A stretch of 64,000 nt of DNA, from positions 116,026,458-116,090,457 of the forward strand of contig CM066994.1 in the NCBI GenBank assembly GCA_033977485.1. Direction: 5' to 3'. Position 1 is the first letter of the stretch, and each line of letters starts with the position of its first letter. The notes under the pieces are model-generated. The model was not told the origin of the DNA, did no database searches, and saw only the letters and a list, made by a program, of their open reading frames with translations. A program made the position numbers and the translations under genes. Of this stretch, positions 22,687 through 33,690 are shown piece after piece. This DNA is from Hydrangea macrophylla (taxonomy: Eukaryota > Streptophyta > Magnoliopsida > Cornales > Hydrangeaceae).

Positions 22687-22944
22687 CTCCCTCCGTCTCA
22701 TTTTAAGAGTTTTGTATTCCATTTTCTGTTGTCTCATTTTAAGAGTCTCATTCGAAAAGTCAAAGTGATTTAATTGGTGATTTTTCCAATTTACCCTTAC
22801 AACTCTCTCCATTTTTAAAATTCAAATTCAAAAGAAAAGTAATTGTGGAAAATTGGATGATGTCACACCAATAAATGATGTTCCCTTAAAAAGGTTGGTG
22901 TGCTTTTTTTTTTAAATAGGACTCTTAAAATGAGGCAGAAAGAG
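22687..22944. mobile_element. Stowaway (Tc1/mariner) MITE, TSD TA
   Basis: The ends CTCCCTCCGTCTCATTTTAA and, inverted, CTCTTTCTGCCTCATTTTAA are the classic plant Stowaway terminal repeat, flanked by TA (22685-22686, 22945-22946). 258 bp, non-coding. Confidence 0.92.
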
Positions 22945-22946
22945 TA

Positions 22947-23247
22947 TATAATATTTAAAAGTGGTCAAGAAAATTGAAACGCATCAACTTTTGAATATGC
23001 AAATTGTATAGAATAATGGGTGAATTAGTATTATATCCCTCTTGTATGTACTTATTTGGCTATAGGTCCCTTGGTTAAAACATATTTATCATTAAGCGTT
23101 TGAAAATTTTTAGGGCCTAAACTACCCCTCCCTCATCAAGTTTGGTAATCTTCAAAATGTCACCCCCTCCATTAATGTTTTTTCCCAAATATCTCTCCAA
23201 ACAATTAAAGGAATCTAAAATCAAGGCATTCAAAATTGAAAGTCACC
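22947..23247. other. AT-rich intergenic spacer
   Basis: No gene or repeat end was recognised. Confidence 0.4.
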
Positions 23248-23255
23248 ACCTTACC

Positions 23256-23872
23256 CAGGGGCGGAGGTATGTGGGGTCAAGAGGGGGCACGTGCCCCCCC
23301 TCACTTTTGGACAATTAAAAATCTATCATTAGTTTTGTGTATATTTTTCATTGTGCCTCCTCTAAAATATTGTTCAATACAACAATATAGGGCCAAGTTT
23401 GTAATTATAATAAACATACAGGACTAAAATTCTAGAACTAAGCCAAAAAGAAGAAGGATTATTAAATGTTAGACCTTGGAAAGCTCATTTTTATGGTCAA
23501 AACCTGAAAAAAGTTTCCTGAAAAGCTTCTTATTAGATTTTATTCGAATCAAGAGTTTTTTTTTTCAGCACTGTATTATTATATATGCAAATCTATCATA
23601 TAAAAGTATGGGTTTACTTATTGTGATATTTGCTAAGAAATTGGCATCTTTATTGTTGAAATGCACTGATATTTCATATTTGATAGTATTATGTTATTGA
23701 TGCATCTTTGAAATGCTTATCAGTAGTGAGTTCTCAAATTTAACAGGACTAGAAGATTTTTCTTTTAAGAAATTAGTATTTTAACCCAAAAAAATTCGAG
23801 TCGGGGGCGCTGCCACCGAACCCCCGTATAAGCTTGTGCCCCCCCTACACTAAATTTCTGGCTCCGCCCCTG
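23256..23872. mobile_element. hAT element, CAGGGGCGGAG ends, TSD ACCTTACC
   Basis: Terminal inverted repeats CAGGGGCGGAG / CTCCGCCCCTG with an exact 8-bp direct repeat ACCTTACC outside (23248-23255, 23873-23880). Runs of C/G follow each end (GCACGTGCCCCCCC, and GTGCCCCCCC). 617 bp, without a transposase frame. Confidence 0.9.
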
Positions 23873-23949
23873 ACCTTACCACCATTAACCACAATCATGT
23901 TCATCACCTTTGCTAGCCAACACCACACCACTGCAGATGCACATAGGTC

Positions 23950-24415
23950 TGAAAAATTCATAGTAGTTTCTGTGAATTTCACCAACTGAAATTCACAAAT
24001 CCTATTTGTGAATTTCGCAACATATTCTAGAAAAACAAATCATGGAATATGTTCTGTGAATTTCACAACATGTGGAAAACAAATCACAAAACATATTTTA
24101 TGAATTTCATAACATCTTCTGGAAAACAAATCACATAACATGAATTGTGAATTTCACAATATATTCTACAATAAAAAAAAAGAGAGAAAAAAAAAGAAGA
24201 TAGAGTCACAATATGATTTGTGAATCACGGAACATGTTCTGTGAATTTCACAACATGTGAAAAACAAATCTCAAAGCATATATTGTGAATTTCACAACAT
24301 CTTCTGGAAAAACAAATCACAGAACATGATTTGTGAATATCACAACATATTCTGGAAAACAAAAAAATAAGATAGAGTCACAACATGATTTGTGAATCTC
24401 ACAATATGTTCGGTT
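23950..24415. repeat. Diverged minisatellite of GTGAATTTCACAACAT units
   Basis: A unit of about 45-50 bp built from TGTGAATTTCACAACAT, TTCTGGAAAA and CAAATCACAGAACATG is repeated about eight times with variation. Each unit contains the palindrome GAATTTCA-type core, so single strands could fold. Confidence 0.75.
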
Positions 24416-24626
24416 TGATGAGAGTGGTGGGCGTTGATATGGCGATGGTTGAGGTGGTTATGGTGATGGTAGTAGTAGCGGTGGTTTGATGATGATGGTG
24501 AGTGGCAGGGGGTGTATGGTGGTGGCAGCAGTGGTGATGGTGGTGGCGCAACATCGGTGATTTGATGACAGTGGTGAGCGGCGGCGTGGATATGATGGCG
24601 ACAAATGTGATTGGTGGTGGTGGGAG
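24416..24626. repeat. GTG/GAT-rich trinucleotide-like tract
   Basis: Imperfect GGTGGT/GATGGT repeats. The His/Pro-rich minus-strand frames here are artefacts of the repeat. The same composition resumes at 24820-24970 after the inserted MITE. Confidence 0.7.
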
Positions 24627-24815
24627 TAATGCTACACACACTTTGAAAAGTACACCAAAATGTACAACTTTGCTTTAAAAAGTTGGACTTTGTGTTGAAA
24701 AACTTGCACACGAAAAAAATGGTGTTTTGTGTGTGCAAGCTTTTCAGCACAAGGTCTAATATTTTTAAGCAAGGTTGTGCATTTTGATGTGCTTTTCAGA
24801 GTGTATGTAGCATTA
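24627..24815. mobile_element. Foldback MITE inserted in the GTG tract, TSD TA
   Basis: TAATGCTACACACACTTTGA at the left pairs with the right end, inverted TAATGCTACATACACTCTGA. The arms stay complementary (with mismatches) for about 60 bp. The outer TA is probably the target duplication. Non-coding, 189 bp. Confidence 0.75.
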
Positions 24816-25337
24816 TTGGTGGTGGTGGTGGTGGTTTGGAAGAGGGATGGTTTGGGAGTGGTGATTGTTGGTGGTGACTCATTCGGTGAAGATGAGTGTG
24901 GTGATTGGTAACAGATCAGTGGTGGTGGTGTGTTGGAATGGTAGATGGGGGTGGGATTCATTTGGTGATGTTGGTGTTGATTTGGGAGAGAGAAAGGTCA
25001 CCAAGAGTTTTAATTAAGAAAAATTAAATATATATGCCAATAATTATGAGTATCATTTAATGTTAATTTAAACTACATATTGACCATATTTATGACTACA
25101 CAATTAAATGGGGTTGTTTTATATTATATATCTATATCTCATTAAGATCTCCAAGGGTATTTCAGTCAAAGAAAAACTATTCAACCATGGTTAAGAGATC
25201 TTAGGGATCTTATATTAAATATGAATTTAGCTTGTCCTCAATCCATGAATGTTCATGTATGAAGGATATATTGCTAATTCTCTATAGAATAATTTATAAA
25301 ACTATTAACAATAATTGTAAATTATAAAAGTCATCAA
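24816..25337. other. Remainder of the GTG tract and AT-rich spacer
   Basis: 24820-24975 continues the GTG-rich tract. 25010-25337 is AT-rich with no recognised feature. Confidence 0.4.
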
Positions 25338-25346
25338 TTAAATTAA

Positions 25347-26641
25347 GGGTAAATTTCAGAAACACCCCCTGTACTATGCCCCTTTTTTTACTAATACCCC
25401 CTGAAGTTTAAAATTGAACAATGTGACCCCCTCATCTATCAGAAGGGCTTGGAAACACTAACACCGTCAACGACACTGTGAAATGACTTAAATGCCCCTC
25501 ATCTTTCTCTGAAATCCTAAAGCATTTCTCAAAACCCTCGTCTCCTTCAATAATCCATTTCAATAGCACGGTGATTTAGTGGGGCAGTGGTGGCTGGTGA
25601 TGACTGTGGTGGTCGTTGTGGTGATTTGGGTGGTGTAACAATTGTGAATTTCAAAACCTAAAATCCTCAATTGGGAATCCCCAAATTTTGAAACCCTCAA
25701 ATTTGAACCTCAAACCCAGAAATTGGAAACCCAGAGAGAGAGAGAGAGAGAAAATCGGTGGTGCAGTGGTGGTGATTTAGGGTAGGTGGGGGCTGTGGTG
25801 GTGCGGTGGTGGTGATTTTAGGATGCGGGTGGTGGTGATTTGGTGTGGGTGATTCGGTGGAGTAGTGGTGGTGATTGGGTGTGGTGCGGTGGTGTTGATT
25901 TAGGGTAGGTGGGGGCAGTGGTGGTGCGGTGGTGGTGATTTGGTGTGGGTGATTCGGTGGAGTGGTGGTGGTGATTGGGTGTGGGGCAGTGGTGGTGATT
26001 TAGGGTGGGTGGGGGCAGTGGTGGTGCGGTGGTGGTGATTTGGTGTGGGCGATTCGGTGGAGTGGTGGTGGTGATTGGGTGTGGGGCAGTGGTGGTGATT
26101 TGGGGTGGGTGGTTCGGTGGGGCAAGTGGTGGTCAGATGTGGGTGGTTCGGTGGTGTGGCGGTGGCAATTGGGTGGAATGTTGGTGGTGATTGGTTCAAG
26201 AGTGGTATGATGGCTGATGGTGGTGGATTTGGTTTCAAGGGTGGTGTGGTGGTTGGTATTGGTGGCTGCTGGTGATCATGGTGGAGATTTGGGTGATGGC
26301 TGGTGGTGGTCATGTTGGAAATTTGGCAGTGGCAATTGGTGGTATGGTCGGATGAAGGCTTAAAAAGCCTCAAACCCATTTCAGTTGAGAGAGAGTGTGT
26401 GTGTATCAGTTTTAGAGAGAGAGAGAATTAACTTATAAGGGCAATTTGGTCAAATAAGGGAAAAATATATGGCATGTGCTTGGCACATGCCATTTTCTGT
26501 TTGTTTTTTCACAGTTAATAGACGGAAGGGTGGAAAGCGTCAAGTACACATACCCTAGGGGGTGGATTTGTCGGGTAAAATTGTTCAGGGGGTATTAGTA
26601 AAAAAGGGTCATAGTACAGGGGGTGTTTTTGAAATTTACCC
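25347..26641. mobile_element. MULE (non-autonomous), TSD TTAAATTAA, filled with a GTG minisatellite
   Basis: Long terminal inverted repeats of about 75 bp (GGGTAAATTTCAGAAACACC at the left; the right end inverted starts GGGTAAATTTCAAAAACACC). They are bounded by an exact 9-bp direct repeat TTAAATTAA (25338-25346, 26642-26650), the Mutator signature. The interior 25570-26340 is a GGTGGT-rich minisatellite. No transposase. The 159-codon Pro/Thr/His-rich minus frame at 25900-26379 is a product of the repeat, not a gene. Confidence 0.88.
25779..26200. repeat. GTG-rich minisatellite with about 100-bp higher-order units
   Basis: The word AGGGTAGGTGGGGGC(A/T)GTGG starts at about 25779, 25901 and 26001, so the higher-order spacing is 122 then 100 bp. 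Inside each unit the GTGGTGGTGATT(T) word recurs. Confidence 0.8.
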
Positions 26642-26672
26642 TTAAATTAAAATGTACGATCACGTTTTGTTA

Positions 26673-26945
26673 CTTCCTCCGTCCCATATTAAGAGTCTCT
26701 TTTGGGAATATCAACTTATTAAGGGGACAACTTTAATTTTAGTGAGATTTTCAACTTTCCAATATTGCCCTTTTTGAAATTCAAAATTATAGTGTCACAT
26801 CAAAAAAAAAAAGAGGGAAGAGTTGAATATAATAAAGGGTAAGTTTGGAAAAAGTGTATTAAAGTACTTTGACTTTTCAAAGAGGACTCTTAAAATGGGA
26901 CATCAAAAAATGGCATCAAGGACTCTTTATATGGGACAGAGTGAG
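26673..26945. mobile_element. Stowaway MITE, second copy, TSD TA
   Basis: Ends CTTCCTCCGTCCCATATTAA and, inverted, CTCACTCTGTCCCATATAAA, with TA on both sides (26671-26672 and 26946-26947). 273 bp. Same superfamily as 22687-22944 but not a recent duplicate of it. An extra internal copy of the right-end motif (about 26884-26901) suggests internal rearrangement. Confidence 0.9.
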
Positions 26946-27022
26946 TATTATATTTGCTACAAATGTTTTAAGAAACCAATACAATGAGTTTTCAATTGTA
27001 TACAATATTGGAAAACAAAAAA

Positions 27023-28038
27023 GGGTAAATTACACAAACCTCCCCTGAGGTTTGCCTTAATTACACGGACCTCCCCTCTTGTTTTAAAAATTACACAGAC
27101 CTCCCTTGAGGTTTGAACTAGGTAACAAAACGCCACCTCCCCTAATGGTCCATTAGTTTTTTTACATTAGCCTCCCCTGAAAATTACAATTAGCCCCCCT
27201 AATATTATAAAATTGTCATACTAAAGCCCCATTTCTCTTATATTTTTGTGCTAATTATAAAATCCCTCCTCCCTCTTATGTTTTTGGGTTAATTTTTTTA
27301 GCATTAATTTATATCTACACAAAATATACACAAAATACATATAAATAGGTCCAAATTTTTTTTCCCCCGAACAAACCTCTATCAAACCCCCTTGTATTAA
27401 TTTTCTAGATCCGCCCCTGTCCCTATGCTTCAAAAGTGGACACTTAACCCCCTGTGATTGTGGACTAAAATAGAACTGTTATGATTTCACTCAAAGAGCG
27501 TTAACCCCAAAATTAACATCACAAAATGGATTAAGTGTTTATATTTTTAACCAATTTTAGAATTTTTGTCAGTTTTGAGTGAAATCATAACAATTCCATT
27601 TTAGTCCACAATCACAGGGGGTTAAGTGTCCACTTTTGAAGCATAGGGACAGGAGCGGATCTAGAAAATTTATACAATGGGGGGCTTGATAGAGGTTTGT
27701 TCGGGGGGAAAAAAAAATTGGACCTATTTATATATGTTTTGTGTAGATTTAAATTAATGTTAAAAAAATTAACCCAAAAACATAGGAGGGAGGAGGGATT
27801 TTATAATTAGCACAAAAATATAAGAGAAATGGGGCTTTAGTATGACAATTTTATAATATTAGGGGGGCTAATTGTAATTTTCAGGGGAGACTAATGTAAA
27901 AAAACCAACGGACCATTAGGGGAGGGGGCGTTTTGTTACCTAATTCCAACCTCGAGGGAGGTCTGTGTAATTTTTGAAACAAGAGGGGAGGTCCGTGTAA
28001 TTAAGGCAAATCTCAAGGGAGATTTGTGTAATTTACCC
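27023..28038. mobile_element. 1-kb foldback element with about 470-bp arms
   Basis: The left arm (27023-27495) and right arm (27574-28038) are near-perfect inverted copies with a 78-bp loop. The outermost words are GGGTAAATTACACAAACCTC and its complement, similar to other long-TIR MULE-type elements in this window. Both arms also contain an inverted CAGGGGCGGATCTAG-type word and a TTAACCCCCTGTGATTG block, so each arm looks like a mosaic that was then duplicated head-to-head. Flanks are A-rich and no clean TSD could be called. Confidence 0.8.
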
Positions 28039-28540
28039 AAAAAAAAGATTAACGAATAATTTAAATAACATGAACAGTAGGTTTAATATCAACATTTGTT
28101 ATCAACGAATTTTACAACAAAATTTAAAAATATGAAGAAACAATTAACAAAATATTAACAATAGGTTTAAAATTTTAAAATTTAAAATTAAATTAAGGGA
28201 GAATTATTAGAAAATCCTAAAAGTAACTCTCATAAGTTTCAAACTCTAATTTGTTTGACCATTCTATAAAAAGGACAAAAGGAATCTAAATCAGTGCTCG
28301 TACGGTATAAATGCGCGCACCATAGAAAATCCCGTGCATGAATTAGGTAACACGCACGCGACCCACGCGCGCGGCTCTCTGCCTACTCTGCTCACACCAT
28401 GTGAGCAATGTACCTTATCAATTCCAATTTCGAAAAATGCTTTTAAACTTTAAACATCCATAACTTTTGACCTACAACTCCATTTTTTGCAAATTTTATA
28501 CCGTTGGAATCGTGTCGACGAGAGCTACAAAACTAGTACC

Positions 28541-28782
28541 ATTGTTGATATGTTTTGAGGAAAAAAAAATTTCATGTTTTTACATACATGAATAATAAGT
28601 GAAATTTTACTTGATATACATAAAATATTAAGTGAAACTTCACTCAATTCTAGAGTTTTAAAAGCTCTCCTTAAAACAGCCCTAAATTCAATTTTTGCAA
28701 AGCTCATAAACTAGTTACCAAATGAATTAACATGAAATTGTGCTTTAAAAAAGTAGAAGCACCAAAATGGGGGCCAAACTAA
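28541..28782 (+). repeat. Direct repeat copy 1 in the MULE body
   Basis: From ATTGTTGATATGTTTTGAG to GGCCAAACTAA this matches 31061-31336 in the same orientation. The second copy has an extra TAAGTGAAATTTCACTTGATATACA unit. It is used above to define the CACTA insertion point. Confidence 0.8.
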
Positions 28783-30868
28783 TTAACAAAGAATTGTTTA
28801 ATAGAGTGAGACAGTGGTTAACATCAAACAAACAAATATTATCGTTTCTTCCCTTTTATTTTACTCCAATATATCTGCAAACCAAAAAAAGAATAAATGT
28901 AACGCAATTTCTCTTTTTTACTAAGTGAGGCATAGCTCAAGTGGCCAAGAGCTTGACATGTAAGTCTCCTCCAAGGTATTGGTATGAAAGAATATAAGAG
29001 ATCCATTTGCATGAATAATTATGTAGATCTTTGTGCGACTTGCTATAACCTAGTCAAAATAATATTTAAGGTAGTAGAAAACACATCACTAAGAGATCAT
29101 CTATCCAGAAAATACCACCATGTTTCTCCTATCCAGCACCGCTATAACAAAAAAAAAATTAATCATTTCAATTTTCATCTCTAAAAAGTTGAATGTGCAA
29201 GTCATATGAGGAAGATGGTGGATTTAAGTTCTCAAATTATGTGTGCAACTCGTCCTAATGAGAACTATACTCTAAGCAAGATTATATATACCTATCACCT
29301 TGAGAAATATAAAGAACACAACAATAAATATGCAACCTATCATTCAACATTGCATTGGTCCACAACGCCCCTTTCTCACAAGACACTCCATCATCCCAAA
29401 AGCTTGCTTCTTTGTGCTTTCACCATTTTTATCAACGAAATTTCTTCTTGTTCAGAAAAAAAAAAAAAAAGATTAGTCTTCAAGCATCCAAGTCGGTAAC
29501 AATGTGACGTGAAAGCAAATCCCAAACATACTGTAGCCAAGTAAATTATATGATCCCTATATCTAATCTAAAAACAATAAGATTGTGCCTTTCCCAACCT
29601 CACTGCATCTTTCACTCGAGCCTTGTCCTCAAGATTCTACGAAGTACCAAAAAAAAAAAAAGATGACGTGTCCAGAGCTTCCTTGAGATAATATATTGCA
29701 GCAAATTTGGCGATACAACAGAGCATTTGTCAGAAGCTTCGTATATGCAACAGGAATGCAGTAATTTCATATAACATCACAAGTTTGTAAGGAAAAAATC
29801 AACTAATTTTTTTACTTAGAAAGCTAAATCTCGCAAATGAGAAATTGGTGGTCTAAAAAAAATTAAAATCTAAGAAAATATTCTAGGTTGGAAATTTTCC
29901 AAAAAATTTCAAGAGGCTAAAGAACAATCTTCCATATTATATTTGCAAGAACTGTTTTAACTCAACAGTAAATGACTATTCACACAATAGAACAAAAAAC
30001 CCCAAAACACACAAAGATCTTCCAGAAGTGGCAACTAAAAATTCTACACAGACAATTGAAAATACATTGGGATCAAAGGGAAGAGAAATCACAAAGAAAA
30101 CTGAAGGTATGAGCTAGAGTTTCATTAGATCTGAGCCCTACCTTACAAATGTAGCCCTGCCACAAACCAAAACTAGCATTCCTGTGAACAAAAATTACTA
30201 CATACAGTTAGAACATCTGAAATGAAAAACGTAGTATATCTAAAGAGAGTATATATAGATATATATATATATATAGATATAGATATCTCAACTACGGAGT
30301 TTGAGATCTCCGAGACCTAGGGCATGGCTCTGATTTCCAATGGCGCCGGATCTGTGGCGATTCGTGATGGCTCCGGATCTGTGATGGATCTGGTGAGCGA
30401 GGTAATGGCGGCAGGATTTGGGCGAGGTGAGGTGTCACATGGTGAGGCGCCGGATTTTTGGCTTAGGGCTTCTTCGATTCATAAGGTAAGAGAGAGAGAC
30501 GGCAAGATAGAGGTACCTTTCTCCGGCGAGGGCGACGAGGCCACGAGAGGCTGAGCTTCTCTTTCACTCTCTCTTGCCTTTTCTCTTCCCATTTTTTATT
30601 CTAGCCTGATCTCATCTATTGTTATTCTTTTATATTTCCTTTTTTATTCTTTTCTTGTATTATTTTTAATTTCTGTAAAAAATGGTAACGGTTATATCCG
30701 TTAGTATTTTTTAAAAAACCGTTAGAAAAAATATAAATCTATATGAAGGGTCATTACTAACGGATTTGTATGTTTTCTAACGGATTTATCCGTTAGTAAT
30801 TAGTAACGGATATATCCGTTAGAAATGATAAAAGTTGTCCGTTAGAAATCTGGCTATATGGTGTAGTG
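28783..30868 (-). mobile_element. CACTA-type insertion inside the MULE (one end aberrant)
   Basis: The right end reads, inverted, CACTACACCATATAGCCAG, followed inward by repeated TAACGGATATATCCGTTA words (30680-30850). These are the TIR and subterminal repeats of an En/Spm element. Comparison with the uninterrupted duplicate at 31327 (GGCCAAACTAAGCC) shows where it entered. TAA (28780-28782 and 30869-30871) is the 3-bp TSD. The left end begins TTAACAAAGAATTG instead of CACTA, so that terminus is lost or replaced. No TNPA/TNPD domain was recognised. Confidence 0.65.
30324..30554 (+). other. GC-rich open stretch (76 codons) in the CACTA insertion
   Basis: ATG to TGA, glycine-, alanine- and glutamate-rich, much higher in GC than its surroundings and followed by CT-rich sequence. 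It has the composition of a plant first exon and could be a captured gene fragment, but I recognise no domain and cannot show that it is translated. Confidence 0.3.
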
Positions 30869-31060
30869 TAAGCCTTAATGTTCATATACGAGTTAAGTGA
30901 AATTTCACTAATTATTCATGTAGGCATGGTGATTTGTTTTTTGTTTTTTTAAACCATGCATATTTTGTTAAAATAAGCAAATTTCATAATCAATTATAAA
31001 ACACAATTTTTCAACCAAAACAAATGCAGGAATTCTTGTTAAAAATTGTCTTTTTTTAAA

Positions 31061-31336
31061 TTTATTGTTGATATGTTTTGAGAAAAAAGATTTTCATGTT
31101 TTTACATACATAAATAATAAGTAAAATTTCACTTGATATACATAAATATTAAGTGAAATTTCACTTGATATACATAAAATATTAAGTGAAATTTCACTCA
31201 ATTCTAAAGCTTTTAAAAACTCTCCCCAAAAAAGCCCTAAGTTCCATTTTTGCAAAGCTCATAAACTAGTTACCAAATGAATTAACATGAAATTGTGCTT
31301 TAAAAAAGGAGAAGCACCAAAATGAGGCCAAACTAA
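31061..31336 (+). repeat. Direct repeat copy 2 in the MULE body
   Basis: Partner of 28541-28782, uninterrupted at the point where copy 1 receives the CACTA-type insertion. Confidence 0.8.
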
Positions 31337-32362
31337 GCCTTAATGAGGTAGCAATGGCTTTATTGCTATTCGTATTTTTAAAAAAAAAAAAATTCTCAAA
31401 ACATATAAATTTGGCATACATAAATATTAAGTGAAAATTCAATGAACCCGTACATGATTTCTTCCTGAAAAAATTGAAGTTAAACTTAACATTCGTATAC
31501 TCGTTTAGTGAGATTTCACTTAGTAGGTTAAGTGAAAATTCACTAATTATCCCAAAAGTCGATAGAAGTAACTCTCTAGAGTTTAAGGTATAATTTGATA
31601 CTTTGTTAAAAAGTCCTCAAGTGTCAATTTAAGTAAAATTTCACTTAATATTCATATACAAGTTCAGTGAAATTTCACTTAATATTTTTATATGCCAAGT
31701 GAAATTTTACTTCTTTTTTTTTCTCTCTTTCACATTAAACAATGCATATTTTCTTTATAAAAAAAATTTAAATTTCACAAATCAATTATAAAACATAGTT
31801 TTTCAATCCAAACAAATGCAAAATTCTTGTAAAAATTCTCTAAAATTCTCCTTAAGAACAAAGTGAACATTCGGTTTTTTTTCCTCACATCATATCAACT
31901 TGGCATACGTGAATATAACGTGAAAATTCAATAACCCATACATAAATATTATGTAAAAATTTTATTAGGTTCGTCTGGAGCATAATATGTAAAAATAAGA
32001 ATTTTTTTCTTTTGCTCAAAGGTATCAACAATGGTACTAGTTTTGTAGCTCTCGTCGACACGGTTCCAACGGTATAAAATTTGTAAGAAATAGAGTTGTA
32101 GATCAAAAGTTATGGAGGTTTAAAGTTTAAAAATGTATTTTCGAAATGGATATTATATGGTGCAGCCACTCACACGGTGTGAGTGGCTGAAACCAAAAAG
32201 CGGGCGTGAGGGCTGGGGAATATGTGAGATTTTATGTGGTGCGTGCACTTATACCGTGTGAGTACTAACTTAGATTCCTTTTGTCCTTTTTAGAAAATGG
32301 TCAAAACAATTGGAATTTAAAACTTAGGAGGGTTACTTGTAGGGATTTTCTAACAATTATCT

Positions 32363-32765
32363 ATTAAATTAAATATTAAATTAAATTTATAAGCATGTAT
32401 GTGTAATTTATTTTTATAGGCATGTGTTAAAATTAGTAACACCTTTATTTTGTTTGGACCTCTCCAATTGTCATACTGAAATTTCTTTGTTAGATCATTA
32501 TTTTTTTTAAGATCTTTAGAAGGATCTAAAATCATTTTTTTTTTCAATTTGGGCTGAGATTTGAGTAGAAGTCAATTTGGTATTTTAGAGAGTTTTGAAT
32601 AGATTTAAATTTGACGGTTTTGATTTTATTTTTCATTATTGGTAGTGTTGTTTGCAATTTGAAGTGATGATTAGAATTGATTCGCCAACCTAGGCATATG
32701 TTTGAACTGAAGAGAGTGCCTATTCAATTTGTGAAGATTCATTGATGGTAAAATAATTTAGGTTG

Positions 32766-32801
<36 letters not shown>

Positions 32802-33390
32802 CCACGAATTTGAATTTACTTGATATATAACTTATTGATTATCCATCTAACCGTCGAGAAGAGGCAATATTTTCCTAACGTTCGGACCTTTAGATTCAAC
32901 AAGTTACTGAGTTAATTACTTCACGCCAAGACATATTAAAAGAAAGTCCATCCCTTTTTTTTTTTTTTGCATCAATTGTTTTATCATTGAAATGTTCATC
33001 AAACTACAAATGCTATGATCTGCTATAAATTTTTTGTGTAGGGGGAAAATAGAACCACTATCACAATCTCAAGCAACAAAATCCAAACTATAAGAAACAA
33101 TTCGCAAACATCAAATGAAGAAATCTCCTAAGAGAAAAAGTGCTTTTGTAGCTTCCCCAGCGTGGCACCACTGCATCTTGAATTCTTGCGATTAGTTAAA
33201 TTGCATTAGTGACAATAGTACCAAATTTATTAACTTGTGTTTGAGGTAAAAGCTTTAAGTAAGGGTCGTATTGCAATTAATAATACAGAGCCCAAAATGA
33301 ATTTTTGTTCTAATTTCACACAATTTAAAGACTAATGCTATGCTTCCATATTTTGTATTCCAAATGGTTGACAAACCCATGCGACAATCG
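32363..33390. other. AT-rich intergenic sequence
   Basis: Contains an A run of about 27 at 32776-32802 and a T run at 32957-32968. A partial member of the AATGCTATGCTTCC MITE family begins near 33335 and is interrupted by the TRIM at 33391. No gene was recognised. Confidence 0.4.
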
Positions 33391-33690
33391 TGTTAAGTTA
33401 CCAACTACTCCAAAAGCTTAAGTTGTTAGAGAATGGGCCCAACAATGTATATCAAGCTTCAACACCTTCTCTCACGTGCAACCCCGACTTGCACGTGGAG
33501 AGCAAGCAAACCAAACTCCATCATATTGGAGACAAATAACAAAGTGCAAATATGCACAACAAAGCGGGGATGAAGAGTCGAACCCAGGACCTCCCACAAA
33601 TAAGGCTCTGATACCATGTTAAGTTACCAACTACTCCAAAAGCTTAGGCTGTTAGAAAATGGGCCCAACAATGTATATCAAACTTCAACA
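33391..33690 (-). mobile_element. TRIM retrotransposon, copy 1 (300 bp, 74-bp LTRs)
   Basis: Two 74-bp direct repeats (33391-33464 and 33617-33690) start TGTTAAGTTACC and end CTTCAACA. Next to the right LTR the minus strand reads TGGTATCAGAGCC, an initiator-Met PBS. Next to the left LTR the minus strand has a purine run GAGAGAAGG as polypurine tract. The element therefore runs on the minus strand. The flanks AATCG/AATAG are a 5-bp TSD with one mismatch. The interior is about 150 bp and non-coding, so it must be mobilised in trans. Confidence 0.92.

Larger units (their letters stand above)
28197..32362. mobile_element. Large MULE with about 350-bp TIRs, TSD ATTAAATTAA
   Basis: The left (28197-28550) and right (about 32010-32362) ends are inverted copies: for example AAAAGGACAAAAGGAATCTAA at the left and its complement at the right, and the GTCGACGAGAGCTACAAAACTAG block at 28515 against 32035. 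A 10-bp direct repeat ATTAAATTAA flanks them (28187-28196, 32363-32372). The flank is low in complexity, so the TSD alone is weak. No transposase was found. The body contains AAGTGAAATTTCACTT palindromes and a CACTA-derived insertion. Confidence 0.8.

Noticed and set aside
25900..26379. 159-codon Pro/Thr/His-rich minus-strand ORF
   Set aside because: It is the complement of the GTG minisatellite inside a MULE. Its composition follows the repeat and no domain is present.
28801..28840. Short similarity between the CACTA insertion and SQE intron 2 (near 53785) as gene capture
   Set aside because: Only about 30 bp are shared (TTTAATAGA..ACAGTGGTTAACAT). That is too little to claim capture, and both may be pieces of a dispersed repeat.
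33541..33605. tRNA-like GTCGAACCCAGGACCTCC segment (T-arm-like on the minus strand)
   Set aside because: There is no cloverleaf or anticodon arm. It is part of the TRIM interior next to the PBS.
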